From Fundicoccus culcitae (GTDB lineage Bacteria; Bacillota; Bacilli; Lactobacillales; Aerococcaceae): 64,000 bases of DNA. The translations under genes were made by a program, and so were the position numbers. Where the stretch lies: NCBI RefSeq assembly GCF_024661895.1, contig NZ_CP102453.1:1-64000 (forward strand), written 5' to 3'. The number at the start of each line of letters is the position of its first letter. Position 1 is the stretch's first letter. Below, piece by piece: positions 1 to 9,178 of this stretch. The notes below the pieces were generated by a model. That model had not been told where the DNA came from. It saw nothing but the letters and a program-made list of their open reading frames with translations, and did not search any database.

Positions 1-773
1 AATCCTTGTATGGGGATATGCAAGTGTCTACGATTGCACAATTACCGAAAGGACGAAAACCGATTGAAACGCGATGGTTTGATGCGGATAAACTAGATGA
101 GGTGTATCAGCAAATGCGGTCGCAGATTAGCCAAGGCTTCCAAGTCTATTATGTCTTACCGCTTATTCAAAATTCAGAGGCACTAGAGTCGGTGGAAAAT
201 GTTATGCAAACAGTAGCAACATTAAAAACCGTCTTTCCAGAATATAAAATTGATGCCTTACATGGTCAGCTAGATAAAGCTTCTCAACAACAAGTGATGG
301 AAGCATTTAATGAAAATGAGTTACAAATTTTAGTCGCTACTACCATGGTGGAAGTCGGTGTTGATGTCCCTAATGCGACAATGATGATTATTCAATCAGC
401 CGAACGCTTTGGCTTAGCCCAATTACATCAATTAAGGGGACGGGTCGGCCGAGGAGCAGCGCAAAGTTACTGTTACTTAATTGCCAATCCAACGACTGAA
501 CAAGGTAAGGAACGACTTCAAATCATGGTTGAGAGTCAAGATGGATTTTATATTAGTCAAGCCGATCTTAAAATACGTGGTATGGGAAATCTACTAGGAC
601 GTGAACAAAGCGGCATCCCACAATTTCATTATGCAAATTTAATTGAAGATCAAACCATACTTAATGTTGCCCAAAATGAAGTGAATACCTTACTGAAAAA
701 CCCACATTTAGTCGAAGACTCAGAGTGGAAAACATTAAATAAATATACCATTGATCAAAAAATGGAAGCTTAA
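1..773 (+). CDS. recG: ATP-dependent DNA helicase RecG, C-terminal part (5' end outside window)
   Basis: RecG remodels stalled replication forks and Holliday junctions in the cytoplasm. The reading frame is open from the first bases, so only about the last 255 residues are here. Visible are superfamily 2 helicase motif V (TTMVEVGVDVPNA) and motif VI (QLHQLRGRVGRG), followed by the RecG C-terminal block with GMGNLLGREQSG. The N-terminal wedge domain and Walker A motif lie upstream of the window. recG directly before plsX is a common order in Firmicutes. Identification is firm; the true start cannot be seen. Confidence 0.95.
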   Translation, partial: SLYGDMQVSTIAQLPKGRKPIETRWFDADKLDEVYQQMRSQISQGFQVYYVLPLIQNSEALESVENVMQTVATLKTVFPEYKIDALHGQLDKASQQQVMEAFNENELQILVATTMVEVGVDVPNATMMIIQSAERFGLAQLHQLRGRVGRGAAQSYCYLIANPTTEQGKERLQIMVESQDGFYISQADLKIRGMGNLLGREQSGIPQFHYANLIEDQTILNVAQNEVNTLLKNPHLVEDSEWKTLNKYTIDQKMEA

Positions 774-844
774 GCAAACTCATGGTATCGGATGATGGCG
801 TTTCTTTAATTGCAAAAAACTTAAAAGAACATTAAGAGATAAGT

Positions 845-872
845 TTGTTTCTGTTATGAGATAAGGTATAAT
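845..872 (+). promoter_or_regulatory. Promoter of plsX
   Basis: TTGTTT (845-850), 16-bp spacer, TATAAT (867-872), 34 bp before the plsX start. A strong AAAGGAGG ribosome binding site follows at 892-899. No FapR-type operator was recognised around it. Confidence 0.6.
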
Positions 873-906
873 ATAGCCATTATATTGCTTAAAAGGAGGT
901 TTTAAA

Positions 907-1908
907 ATGATTAAAATTGCAGTAGATGCAATGGGTGGTGATAATGCTCCCCAAGCCATTGTCGAAGGTGTAAACAAAGCGATTGAAACATTTGATGATA
1001 TTCATATTCAACTTTATGGTGATCAAGAAAAAATTAATCAATATTTGAAGGCGAATCCTCGCGTGAGTGTGTTACAAACCACCGAAGTTATAACAGGTGA
1101 AGACGAACCAGTAAAAGCAGTTAGAAGAAAGAAAGACGCATCGATGGTAGTAGCAGCAAAGGCTGTTAAAGCAGGAGAAGCTGATGCTTTAGTTTCGGCT
1201 GGTAATACAGGGGGCTTATTAGCAACGGGCTTGTTGGTTGTTGGGCGCATCAAAAATATTGATCGGCCAGGCTTAATGCCCATTTTGCCAACTTTTTCGC
1301 TTGAGCATAAACATTTAATTTTAATGGATGCTGGGGCAAATGCCGATACAAAAGTTGAAAACTTACATCAGTTTGCTATCTTAGCTAATTACTATGCCAA
1401 AAAAGTCTTAAATATTGAAAATCCCCGTATTGGCTTAGTCAATAATGGAACCGAAGAGGGCAAAGGTAATGAACTAACCAAACAAGCCTATGAATTATTG
1501 AAAAATGATACGTCTTTAAACTTTTATGGTAACATTGAAGCTAGTACAATCTTAAATGGTTTAGTGGATATTGCCATTGTTGATGGATTTACAGGGAATG
1601 CTATTTTAAAAACCTTAGAAGGTACGGCTAGAAATATTTTCCGAGCGCTTAAAGATGTTTTGTTGAATTCAGGAATAAAAGCTAAATTAGGTGGTCTACT
1701 TGTTAAAGATGCATTAGGAAGTTTAAGAGATAATTTTGATGATACTAAAGAGGGCGGTGCCGTGATGTTAGGTGTAAAAGCACCTGTCATTAAAGCACAC
1801 GGTTCATCGAATGGAGAAGCCTTTTATAATGCGATAAGACAAGCTAGAAAAGTGGTTCAAACCGATGTTGTGAATGATATATCAAATTATTTTGAATCAG
1901 AAAAATAA
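907..1908 (+). CDS. plsX: Phosphate acyltransferase PlsX
   Basis: PlsX converts acyl-ACP to acyl-phosphate, the acyl donor that PlsY uses to start phospholipid synthesis; it is a peripheral membrane enzyme. The 333-residue length is normal. The N-terminal AVDAMGGDNAP and the central SAGNTGG and MDAGAN blocks are typical. The ATG start sits 8 nt after AAAGGAGG. It is followed by acpP, the carrier of its substrate; unlike Bacillus there is no fapR between recG and plsX. Confidence 0.96.
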   Translation: MIKIAVDAMGGDNAPQAIVEGVNKAIETFDDIHIQLYGDQEKINQYLKANPRVSVLQTTEVITGEDEPVKAVRRKKDASMVVAAKAVKAGEADALVSAGNTGGLLATGLLVVGRIKNIDRPGLMPILPTFSLEHKHLILMDAGANADTKVENLHQFAILANYYAKKVLNIENPRIGLVNNGTEEGKGNELTKQAYELLKNDTSLNFYGNIEASTILNGLVDIAIVDGFTGNAILKTLEGTARNIFRALKDVLLNSGIKAKLGGLLVKDALGSLRDNFDDTKEGGAVMLGVKAPVIKAHGSSNGEAFYNAIRQARKVVQTDVVNDISNYFESEK

Positions 1909-1950
1909 TAATTTTAATCTATTCTATTGTTAAAAAATGATTAGAAAGTT

Positions 1951-1989
1951 AATGTTTGAGTAGACATTTTAATATTTAAATTGTAGAAT
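1951..1989 (+). promoter_or_regulatory. Promoter of acpP with overlapping dyad
   Basis: TAGACA (1961-1966), 17-bp spacer, TAGAAT (1984-1989). An imperfect dyad with arms AATGT (1951-1955) and ACATT (1964-1968) overlaps the -35 element. It begins TTTGA like FabT boxes but the second half does not fit well, so assignment to FabT is only a guess. Confidence 0.4.
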
Positions 1990-2038
1990 ATGTGAATGAC
2001 TATTAGCTACAGTGTACTAAAATAGGGGGTGCAAAAAA

Positions 2039-2284
2039 ATGACAACAAATAATGAAGAAACTTTTGCAATTGTTCAAAAAATGATTGTCGAGCGTTTTGG
2101 TGTTCAAGCGGACAAAATTACTGAGGAAATGACCTTCGATGATTTAGGTGCTGATTCACTCGATGTAGTAGAATTGGTCATGGAATTAGAGGACCGATTC
2201 GGTGTTCAATTTGAAGATGAAAAAATTGAAGAATTGAATAACATTGGCGATGCGGTTCAATATATAGATCAATTACGTAGCTAA
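2039..2284 (+). CDS. acpP: Acyl carrier protein
   Basis: Small acidic carrier of growing fatty acyl chains. 81 residues; the phosphopantetheine attachment serine is Ser40 in the GADSLD motif. The ATG is preceded by AGGGGGTG. It lies 130 bp after plsX with its own promoter-like sequence, so it can be expressed apart from plsX. A short hairpin follows the gene. Confidence 0.96.
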   Translation: MTTNNEETFAIVQKMIVERFGVQADKITEEMTFDDLGADSLDVVELVMELEDRFGVQFEDEKIEELNNIGDAVQYIDQLRS

Positions 2285-2302
2285 ACTAACTTCGAATGGA
2301 TT

Positions 2303-2331
2303 CACTGCTTGTTGGGTAATGGCAGTGTTTT
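2303..2331 (+). terminator. Weak terminator or attenuator after acpP
   Basis: Arms CACTGC (2303-2308) and GCAGTG (2322-2327) followed by four T. Only 6 bp of stem, so leaky at best; it may set the ratio between acpP and the opp genes. Confidence 0.35.
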
Positions 2332-2357
2332 CACATAAATCTGAATGGAGGCAAACG

Positions 2358-3374
2358 ATGAACAATAATGAAGTACTGTTAGATGTAAAAGATCTACATG
2401 TTGGCTTTAGAATCAAAGATGATTACTATGATGCAGTTGATGGTGTATCTTTTCAACTAAAGAAAAATGAAATATTAGCCATTGTTGGTGAATCTGGTTG
2501 TGGAAAAAGTACCCTAGCCACAAGTATCGTGGGTTTGCACAACAAAAATAATACTAGAATTTCAGGTGAGATTAATTATCGTAACGAAAATTTAGTTAAT
2601 TATAATGAAACACAGTATAATCAAATCCGTGGGAATGATATAGGGATGATTTTCCAAGATCCTCTAGCTTCATTAAATCCATTAATGAAAATTGAAGATC
2701 AAATAGCAGAAGCCTTGTATTATCATACAAAGTTAGATAAAGAACAAAGACATAAACGTGTCTTAGAATTACTTGATCAAGTAGGTATTGCTAATCCACA
2801 ACGGATGGCCAAACAATATCCCCACGAATTATCTGGTGGGATGAGACAAAGGGTTATTATCGCTATTGCACTTGCATGTAAGCCGCCGATTATTATTGCT
2901 GATGAACCAACAACAGCGCTTGACGTAACCATTCAAGCACAAATTTTGGACTTATTAAATGATATTCAAGAAGAAACTGAATCAGGCATTATATTAATTA
3001 CACATGACTTAGGCGTTGTTGCTGAAACAGCCGATCGTGTAGCTGTTATGTATGCAGGTCAATTTGTTGAGGTAGCACCCGTTCATGAGTTGTTTAATAA
3101 TCCTAAACACCCATACACACGTTCATTATTGCGCTCAATCCCACAATCTAATGATATGGTTGATGACTCTACAGGTGAACTTCACGTGATTCAAGGTGTG
3201 GTTCCGCCATTAACACGACTACCTAGAAAAGGTTGCCGCTTTGCACCCCGTATTCCTTGGGTTGATGCATCAGCACACGAAGAAAACCCAACCTTGCATG
3301 AAGTAGAACCTGGACATTTTGTTCGTTGTACTTGTCACGAACACTTTAATTTTAACGAGGAGGTCACTGTATAA
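2358..3374 (+). CDS. oppD: Oligopeptide ABC transporter ATP-binding protein OppD
   Basis: One of two ATPases that power oligopeptide import on the inner face of the membrane. Walker A GESGCGKST is at residues 44-52, the signature is LSGGMRQR, Walker B is IIIADEPTTALD, and the C-terminal oligopeptide/dipeptide extension with clustered Cys is present. I chose ATG 2358 because GGAGG stands 6 nt before it; the frame is open further upstream but without a ribosome binding site. The stop codon overlaps the oppF start (TAATG), implying translational coupling. Confidence 0.94.
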   Translation: MNNNEVLLDVKDLHVGFRIKDDYYDAVDGVSFQLKKNEILAIVGESGCGKSTLATSIVGLHNKNNTRISGEINYRNENLVNYNETQYNQIRGNDIGMIFQDPLASLNPLMKIEDQIAEALYYHTKLDKEQRHKRVLELLDQVGIANPQRMAKQYPHELSGGMRQRVIIAIALACKPPIIIADEPTTALDVTIQAQILDLLNDIQEETESGIILITHDLGVVAETADRVAVMYAGQFVEVAPVHELFNNPKHPYTRSLLRSIPQSNDMVDDSTGELHVIQGVVPPLTRLPRKGCRFAPRIPWVDASAHEENPTLHEVEPGHFVRCTCHEHFNFNEEVTV

Positions 3375-4333
3375 TGTCATTTATTAAAATTGAAGATTTA
3401 AAAGTACATTATCCGATTCGTAGTGGCTTCTTAAATAGGGTCACTGACTATGTTTACGCTGTTGATGGTATATCGTTAGAATTTGAACGAGGTAAAACGT
3501 ATGGTTTAGTTGGTGAATCAGGATCGGGTAAATCAACTATCGGGAAATCGATTATTGGTTTAGAAAAAATTACGTCCGGAAAAATTTTCTATGAAGGTAA
3601 AGACGTTTCTAGCGAAGCACGTAACCGTCGGTCTGAATACCGTCGTAATGTTCAAATGATTTTCCAAGATGCGATGTCTAGTTTTAACCCAAAACGTCGC
3701 ATTAAAGATGTTTTAGCGGAACCTATGCGTAATTTTGAAAACTTAACACCAGAAGAAGAAACGAAAAGATGTATTGAACTCTTAGAAATCGTTGGTTTAA
3801 CTGAAGATGCGCTTAATAAATACCCTCACGAATTCTCTGGGGGTCAAAGACAACGGATTGGTGTTGCTAGAGCAGTTGCAATCAATCCTTTATTAGTTAT
3901 TGCTGACGAACCCGTATCGGCTTTAGATTTGTCTGTTCAAGCACAAGTGCTAAACTTTATGAAACGTATTCAAGATGAGTATAACATTAGTTATCTATTT
4001 ATATCGCATGATTTAGGGGTTGTTCGTCATATGTGTGATGAGATAGCCATCATGTACCGTGGACGATTTACTGAATATGGTGCTAACAAAGATATTTATC
4101 AAAATCCACAACATATCTATACTCGTCGTTTATTATCTGCCATTCCTGAGATTGACCCAGATAATCGTGAGAAAAATAAAGAAAATCGGATTCGTGTTGA
4201 AAAAGAATATCAAGAAAATGCGGCTAAGTATTTTACAGAGGAAGGCCGTGTGTATGATTTAAAACCAATATCTGATACGCATAAAGTGGCCTTAGATACA
4301 ATAGAACCTGTTGTAGAAAGAGGTGCAGTATAA
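3374..4333 (+). CDS. oppF: Oligopeptide ABC transporter ATP-binding protein OppF
   Basis: Second ATPase of the importer, partner of OppD. 319 residues with Walker A GESGSGKST, signature FSGGQRQR and Walker B LLVIADEPVSALD. The start overlaps the OppD stop by one base, and AACGAGGAGG just upstream serves as its ribosome binding site. The C-terminal 50 residues are the usual charged OppF tail. The following permease gene starts one base after its stop. Confidence 0.94.
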   Translation: MSFIKIEDLKVHYPIRSGFLNRVTDYVYAVDGISLEFERGKTYGLVGESGSGKSTIGKSIIGLEKITSGKIFYEGKDVSSEARNRRSEYRRNVQMIFQDAMSSFNPKRRIKDVLAEPMRNFENLTPEEETKRCIELLEIVGLTEDALNKYPHEFSGGQRQRIGVARAVAINPLLVIADEPVSALDLSVQAQVLNFMKRIQDEYNISYLFISHDLGVVRHMCDEIAIMYRGRFTEYGANKDIYQNPQHIYTRRLLSAIPEIDPDNREKNKENRIRVEKEYQENAAKYFTEEGRVYDLKPISDTHKVALDTIEPVVERGAV

Positions 4334-4334
4334 G

Positions 4335-5297
4335 ATGTGGAAAACAATATTTCGTAGAATTCTTTTAATGATTCCGCAATTATTTATCCTTAGTATTATC
4401 GTATTTATTTTAGGTGCTTTAATGCCAGGGGACGCGTTAACTGGTTTGATTGATCCGACTATTGGACCTGAACAAATCGAAGCGATGCGTGAACAGCTTG
4501 GTTTAAATAAACCATGGCCAGAACGCTATTTTGATTGGATGGGCGGGATTTTACAAGGCGATTTTGGACGTAGTTGGCAACACCGGATGCCAGTAACCCA
4601 AATCATTCAACAACGGATTTGGCCAACTTTATGGTTGTCATTATTAACGACCATAATTACTTATGCCATCGCTTTACCTTTAGGTCTGTTATCTGGGCGT
4701 TATGAAAACTCTTGGATTGATCGTTTCGTCAACTTTTATAATTTTTTAAGTTATTCAATTCCTTCATTTGTACTAGGTTTATTAATGTTATGGTTATTTG
4801 GTTATACTTTAGATTGGTTCCCTACACGGGGTACAGTTGGATCGCAAGTGACGCCTGGAACAATCGACTATGTTTTATCGCGACTAAATCATATGATTTT
4901 ACCGGCTTTAACCTTAGCTTTAATTAGTACAACCAGCACGATTCAATACTTAAGAACAGGTATAATCGATGCAAAATCACAAGATTATGTGCGTACGGCA
5001 CGTGCAAAAGGAGTACCTGAAAGTAAAGTTTATTCAAGACATATCTTTAGAAATTCATTATTGCCTATTGCAGCATTCATGGGTTATACAATTACTGGTT
5101 TGATTTCAGGTGCTACCATTACTGAAACAATCTTTACCTATCAAGGGATGGGATTATTGTTTATCAGTTCAATCAACCAACGTGACTTCAGTGTTATGAC
5201 GGCATTAGTGTTATTGTTTGGACTTATGACATTGTTAGGAACGCTTTTATCAGATATTATTATGGTATTTGTGGATCCTAGAATAAGAATCGATTAA
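4335..5297 (+). CDS. oppB: Oligopeptide ABC transporter permease OppB
   Basis: Integral membrane permease. 320 residues, about six membrane segments; the EAA-type cytoplasmic loop is seen around DYVRTARAKGVPESKVYSRH, which docks onto the ATPases. The ATG at 4335 starts the canonical MWKTIFRRIL N-terminus and has AGAGGTG upstream. It follows oppF with a one-base gap. Confidence 0.94.
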   Translation: MWKTIFRRILLMIPQLFILSIIVFILGALMPGDALTGLIDPTIGPEQIEAMREQLGLNKPWPERYFDWMGGILQGDFGRSWQHRMPVTQIIQQRIWPTLWLSLLTTIITYAIALPLGLLSGRYENSWIDRFVNFYNFLSYSIPSFVLGLLMLWLFGYTLDWFPTRGTVGSQVTPGTIDYVLSRLNHMILPALTLALISTTSTIQYLRTGIIDAKSQDYVRTARAKGVPESKVYSRHIFRNSLLPIAAFMGYTITGLISGATITETIFTYQGMGLLFISSINQRDFSVMTALVLLFGLMTLLGTLLSDIIMVFVDPRIRID

Positions 5298-5309
5298 GGA
5301 GGTAGGATA

Positions 5310-6227
5310 ATGGAAGAAAAGAAATTAGAATTTTTAGCTGAAAATACAAATCAAGAACCTTCCGATCCACCTATGGGATTCGAAGTCATTCGTCGTGAGT
5401 TTATGAAAGATAAAGTTGCGCTTGGAGCGGTTTTTGTCTTAGCAGTCATTGTTATTGCTGCTTTTGTCGTTCCTTATTTTATTGATTTAGAAGAAGCAAC
5501 ACGTGTTGATATTTTTAACCGCTTTTCTCCTCCAGGTGTCAATGGACATATCTTGGGAACGGATGAAGGTGGACGTGATGTTTTAGCACAATTGATTGTT
5601 GGAACTAGAAATTCACTCTTTATTGGTTGGATGATTACGATTATAACAGGGATCGTCGGTATTACCTTAGGGATTATTTCAGGTTACTATGGTGGGCTGA
5701 TTGATGATATTTTAATGCGTATTGTTGACTTTTTAATGGTGTTACCAACAACCATGATTATTATTGTTGTGGTTACCATTGTTAAACGATTCAATACATG
5801 GACATTAATTTGGGTCATTTCCATATTTGGTTGGACGAGTATTACACGTCTTATTCGGACGGCAACCCTAAGTGAAGCGTCTAAGGATTATGTTAGTGCT
5901 TCAAAAACATTAGGTACACATGATTGGAAAATAATGTTCTTTGAAGTGATGCCTAACTTAAGTTCGTTAATCATAACAAACCTAACCTTAAGTTTCGCTG
6001 GTAATATTGGTATTGAAACAGGATTAAGTTTCCTTGGTTTTGGTCTACCGGTTGGAACACCATCACTAGGAACATTAATTGGTTATGCTAATAGTCCAGA
6101 TGTTATTGAAAATAAAACTTGGGTTTGGTTACCGGCTGTATTATTAGTCCTTGTCATGATGCTTTGCGTCAACTATATAGGACAAGCCTTTAAACGTGCA
6201 GCGGATTCACGTCAACGATTGGGTTAA
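5310..6227 (+). CDS. oppC: Oligopeptide ABC transporter permease OppC
   Basis: Second permease, heterodimer partner of OppB. 305 residues with an OppC-type N-terminal region, the HILGTDEGGRDVLAQL block and the EAA loop around DYVSASKTLGTHDWKI. Start preceded by AAGGAGGT with ideal spacing, 12 bp after oppB. Last gene before a terminator, so oppDFBC form one unit and oppA is read separately. Confidence 0.94.
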   Translation: MEEKKLEFLAENTNQEPSDPPMGFEVIRREFMKDKVALGAVFVLAVIVIAAFVVPYFIDLEEATRVDIFNRFSPPGVNGHILGTDEGGRDVLAQLIVGTRNSLFIGWMITIITGIVGITLGIISGYYGGLIDDILMRIVDFLMVLPTTMIIIVVVTIVKRFNTWTLIWVISIFGWTSITRLIRTATLSEASKDYVSASKTLGTHDWKIMFFEVMPNLSSLIITNLTLSFAGNIGIETGLSFLGFGLPVGTPSLGTLIGYANSPDVIENKTWVWLPAVLLVLVMMLCVNYIGQAFKRAADSRQRLG

Positions 6228-6284
6228 GGCTCTTGCTCACTTTATCAATGATTTGATTATGTAATTTAGTAATAAAAATAATTT

Positions 6285-6333
6285 AACAGTTTAGATTTCG
6301 TCTGAGAATTTGATGAGTCTAAACTGTTTTTTT
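6285..6333 (+). terminator. Terminator after oppC
   Basis: Perfect 11-bp arms AACAGTTTAGA (6285-6295) and TCTAAACTGTT (6318-6328), then a run of T to 6333. It separates oppDFBC from oppA. Confidence 0.8.
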
Positions 6334-6460
6334 ATTTAAATATAGTTAAATTATCATCAATAGTTGACTTAAAAAAGCTTACATTTCAAGTTTAAGATGA
6401 TAAAAACAACAATAAATTAATCAAAAATGAGATATATATGAATAAATTCTAATTTATCTA

Positions 6461-6489
6461 TTGATTTTTAATTTTCTAATCGTTATAAT
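6461..6489 (+). promoter_or_regulatory. Promoter of oppA
   Basis: TTGATT (6461-6466), 17-bp spacer, TATAAT (6484-6489), 51 bp before the oppA start. Five of six and six of six matches to the sigma-A consensus. This allows the binding protein to be made in excess over the membrane components. Confidence 0.75.
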
Positions 6490-6539
6490 ACAATTAGTTG
6501 TTAGTCGCAACACCAATATTTATTAAATGGAGGAATAAT

Positions 6540-8318
6540 ATGAAAAAATCATTGAAAAAATTCTTTGCTTTAACTGCGACAACCTTTACCGCTAGTGCGA
6601 CATTAGTAGGTCCAGCTACAGCTGTACTAGCACAAGAAGAAGGTGAAACGGCAGAAGGTATTCAAGAATTTGAAACAGTTGTTCAAAATGATGCAGAATC
6701 AATTGAAGGTGGTACTTTGCATTTTGCATTAGTAGGAGATCCATTTGCGGGTGTCTTAAATTCAATGTTATATACAGGTAACCCTGATTCTCAAATCATT
6801 GGCTTTTTCCATGATGGATTATATGGTTACAATGAAAACTTTGAAATTGATAACTCTGGCTTTGCCGATGTAGAATTTAATCAAGAAGATAGTTCTGTTA
6901 CCTTTACTATTCCTCAAGATGCACAATGGAGTGATGGTGAGCCAATCACAATCGATGATGTTATTTTCCCTTACTATGTCATTGGTCATCCTGATTATAC
7001 AGGTGTACGTTACGGTCAAGCTTTCACTAACGTTGTAGGTATGGAAGAATATCATAATGGCGATGCAGAAGAAATCGCTGGATTAAATCGTGTGGATGAT
7101 TATACATTAACGGTTAGCTTTATTGAATTTACACCATCAATGCTTCAAGCGAGCGGTATTCCTAACTATGTTGAACCAGAACATATTTTGGGCGAAATTC
7201 CTGTAGCTGAATTAGAAGATGCAGATGCAGTCCGTTCAACACCAGTTGGTAACGGACCATTCCGCCTTGTATCAATTACTCCTGGTGAAGCCATTACATT
7301 AGAAGCGAATGAATATTATTACTTAGGTCGTCCTATGATTGATCAAGTCGTTATTGAAGTGGTTAATGCAACTTCGGCGGTGGCTGAGATGCGTGCAGGT
7401 AACTATGATTTGGCTGCTTTACCTGCTGACCAATATGATACCTTTGCTGATGCGACGAATTTTCAAGTGCTGGGAGAATTACAAAATTCAATTACGTATA
7501 TTGGCTTTAAATTAGGTACTTACGATGTTGAAAATGGCACAAATGTCATGGATGATTCACGCGTAACTAACAATAAAGCCCTACGTCAAGCGATGGCTTA
7601 TGCCATTGATAATGATGCAGTTGGTTCTGAGTTTTATAGTGGTTTACGTACACGTGCAAATACGCATATAACCCCTAACTTTTCCGATTATCATGCCGAT
7701 GATATTGAAGGATACCCATACAATCCAGAACGTGCAGCAGAAATTTTAGCTGAAGCAGGTTTTGTTGATAATGATGGCGATGGCTTTGTTGAAGATCCAA
7801 ACGGTGAAGCATTCACTTTAGGTTTTGCTTCTATGTCTGGTGGTGAAACAGCGGAACCATTAGCTCAATATTATTTGCAATCTTGGCAAGCGATTGGTAT
7901 TAATGTTGAATTAGTTGATGGTCAATTAATGGAGTTCAACTCATTCTATGACCGTGTTGAGGCTGATGATCCAGCGATTGATGTTTTCCAAGCAGCCTTT
8001 GGTACAGGTGGTGATCCAAATCCATCAGGATTGTATAGCCGTGATTCACAGTTTAATTATTCTCGTTTTGTAACGGAAGAAAATGATGCATTAATTGCTG
8101 CGATTGAATCTGAGGATGCTTTTGATCCAGAAGTACGTCAACAAGCTTTCCACGATTGGCAAGCTTATATGATGGAGGAAATCCCAACCATTCCTACACT
8201 GTATCGTTATAATTTAATGGCTGTTAATAATCGTGTTAAAGGTTATGATATGGCAATTGGTACAGATGTTAAATGGACGGAAATTGGTTTAACCGCAGAA
8301 CAACCTGCAACAGAGTAA
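6540..8318 (+). CDS. oppA: Oligopeptide-binding protein OppA, secreted without lipobox
   Basis: Extracellular substrate-binding subunit of the Opp importer (SBP_bac_5 family). 592 residues from ATG 6540, which follows TGGAGGA. The first 31 residues form a signal peptide (KKSLKKFF, hydrophobic core, then AVLAQEEG with likely cleavage at ALA/VLA-Q). The family signature region YTGVRYGQAF and the C-terminal block LYRYNLMAVNNRVKGY fit; a DxDxDG loop (DNDGDGFVED) is seen near residue 417. Odd: no cysteine occurs anywhere, so the usual lipid anchor of Gram-positive binding proteins is missing, and no LPXTG or C-terminal anchor replaces it. Confidence 0.92.
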   Translation: MKKSLKKFFALTATTFTASATLVGPATAVLAQEEGETAEGIQEFETVVQNDAESIEGGTLHFALVGDPFAGVLNSMLYTGNPDSQIIGFFHDGLYGYNENFEIDNSGFADVEFNQEDSSVTFTIPQDAQWSDGEPITIDDVIFPYYVIGHPDYTGVRYGQAFTNVVGMEEYHNGDAEEIAGLNRVDDYTLTVSFIEFTPSMLQASGIPNYVEPEHILGEIPVAELEDADAVRSTPVGNGPFRLVSITPGEAITLEANEYYYLGRPMIDQVVIEVVNATSAVAEMRAGNYDLAALPADQYDTFADATNFQVLGELQNSITYIGFKLGTYDVENGTNVMDDSRVTNNKALRQAMAYAIDNDAVGSEFYSGLRTRANTHITPNFSDYHADDIEGYPYNPERAAEILAEAGFVDNDGDGFVEDPNGEAFTLGFASMSGGETAEPLAQYYLQSWQAIGINVELVDGQLMEFNSFYDRVEADDPAIDVFQAAFGTGGDPNPSGLYSRDSQFNYSRFVTEENDALIAAIESEDAFDPEVRQQAFHDWQAYMMEEIPTIPTLYRYNLMAVNNRVKGYDMAIGTDVKWTEIGLTAEQPATE

Positions 8319-8341
8319 AACAAAATTTTCATTAAGCTTTT

Positions 8342-8379
8342 AACGAATCAGTTAGCAAGGTCTAGCTGATTCGTTTTTT
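8342..8379 (+). terminator. Terminator after oppA
   Basis: 14-bp stem (8342-8355 with 8362-8375, one G-U pair), 6-nt loop, then six T to 8379. Confidence 0.85.
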
Positions 8380-8396
8380 GACTTTGCAAGTAGGCT

Positions 8397-8425
8397 TTGT
8401 ATGCTAAGCCTAAACATGCTAAAAT
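8397..8425 (+). promoter_or_regulatory. Promoter of the rnc-smc-HAD-ftsY operon
   Basis: TTGTAT (8397-8402), 17-bp spacer, TAAAAT (8420-8425), 30 bp before rnc. Confidence 0.6.
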
Positions 8426-8455
8426 AATGTCATGTGATATAGAAAGAAGGACAAT

Positions 8456-9178
8456 ATGACACAGCTAATTCAACATATAGAAAATATTTTAGGAAGTAAA
8501 ATAAAGCAGCCGGTAATTTTTGAAACAGCTTTTAATCATACTTCCTATGTTAATGAACAAAAGAATCCTGATTTACTTCATAATGAACGCTTAGAATTTT
8601 TAGGGGATGCTATCCTAGAATTATTAACCAGTGATTTTTTGTTTCATCAGTACCCCAATGATCCTGAAGGATCGTTATCTAGAATGCGGGCACAACTTGT
8701 GCAAGAAGCTAGTTTGGCTTACTTAGCCAAAAAGTTAAAATTCCATCAATTTATTAAATTAGGTAAAGGGGAATTGACTAGTGGAGGCAATCAACGTGAT
8801 TCTATCTTAGCCGATTGTTTTGAAGCTTTTTTGGGGGCTATTTATCTTGACCAAGGACTAGAGAAGGTTAAAGAATTTTTACAACAGTATATGTTTGCTA
8901 ACCATCGGCAGATTATCGAACAAATAACGATTGATTATAAAACACGCTTTCAAGAAAAAGCGCAACAACAAGGCAGTGTTTTGATTCAATATCAACTTTT
9001 AGAACAATCCGGCCCTGCGCATAATCAGTTATTCAAAGTTGGATTATTTGTCAACAATGCTTTAGTTTCAATTGGAATAGGTAAAAATAAGAAGGCAGCA
9101 GAAATGTTGGCTGCAAAAAATGGATTTAATCAAATCGACGAAAGAGGTCAAGTAATAAATGTACTTAAGCAGAATTGA
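8456..9178 (+). CDS. rnc: Ribonuclease III
   Basis: Double-strand-specific endoribonuclease that processes rRNA precursors and structured mRNAs. 240 residues: catalytic domain first, with the signature ERLEFLGDAILEL and the second acidic cluster ADCFEAFLGAIYLD, then a double-stranded RNA binding domain from about residue 158. Ribosome binding site AAGAAGG. Its last 20 bases overlap smc, so the two are translationally coupled. Confidence 0.96.
   Translation: MTQLIQHIENILGSKIKQPVIFETAFNHTSYVNEQKNPDLLHNERLEFLGDAILELLTSDFLFHQYPNDPEGSLSRMRAQLVQEASLAYLAKKLKFHQFIKLGKGELTSGGNQRDSILADCFEAFLGAIYLDQGLEKVKEFLQQYMFANHRQIIEQITIDYKTRFQEKAQQQGSVLIQYQLLEQSGPAHNQLFKVGLFVNNALVSIGIGKNKKAAEMLAAKNGFNQIDERGQVINVLKQN

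Noticed and set aside
774-906. FapR box between recG and plsX
   Set aside because: No ATTAGTACCTA-like dyad is present, and no fapR gene lies here.
780-977. Minus-strand frame over the plsX start
   Set aside because: Antisense to the plsX promoter and start, no binding site, no known family.
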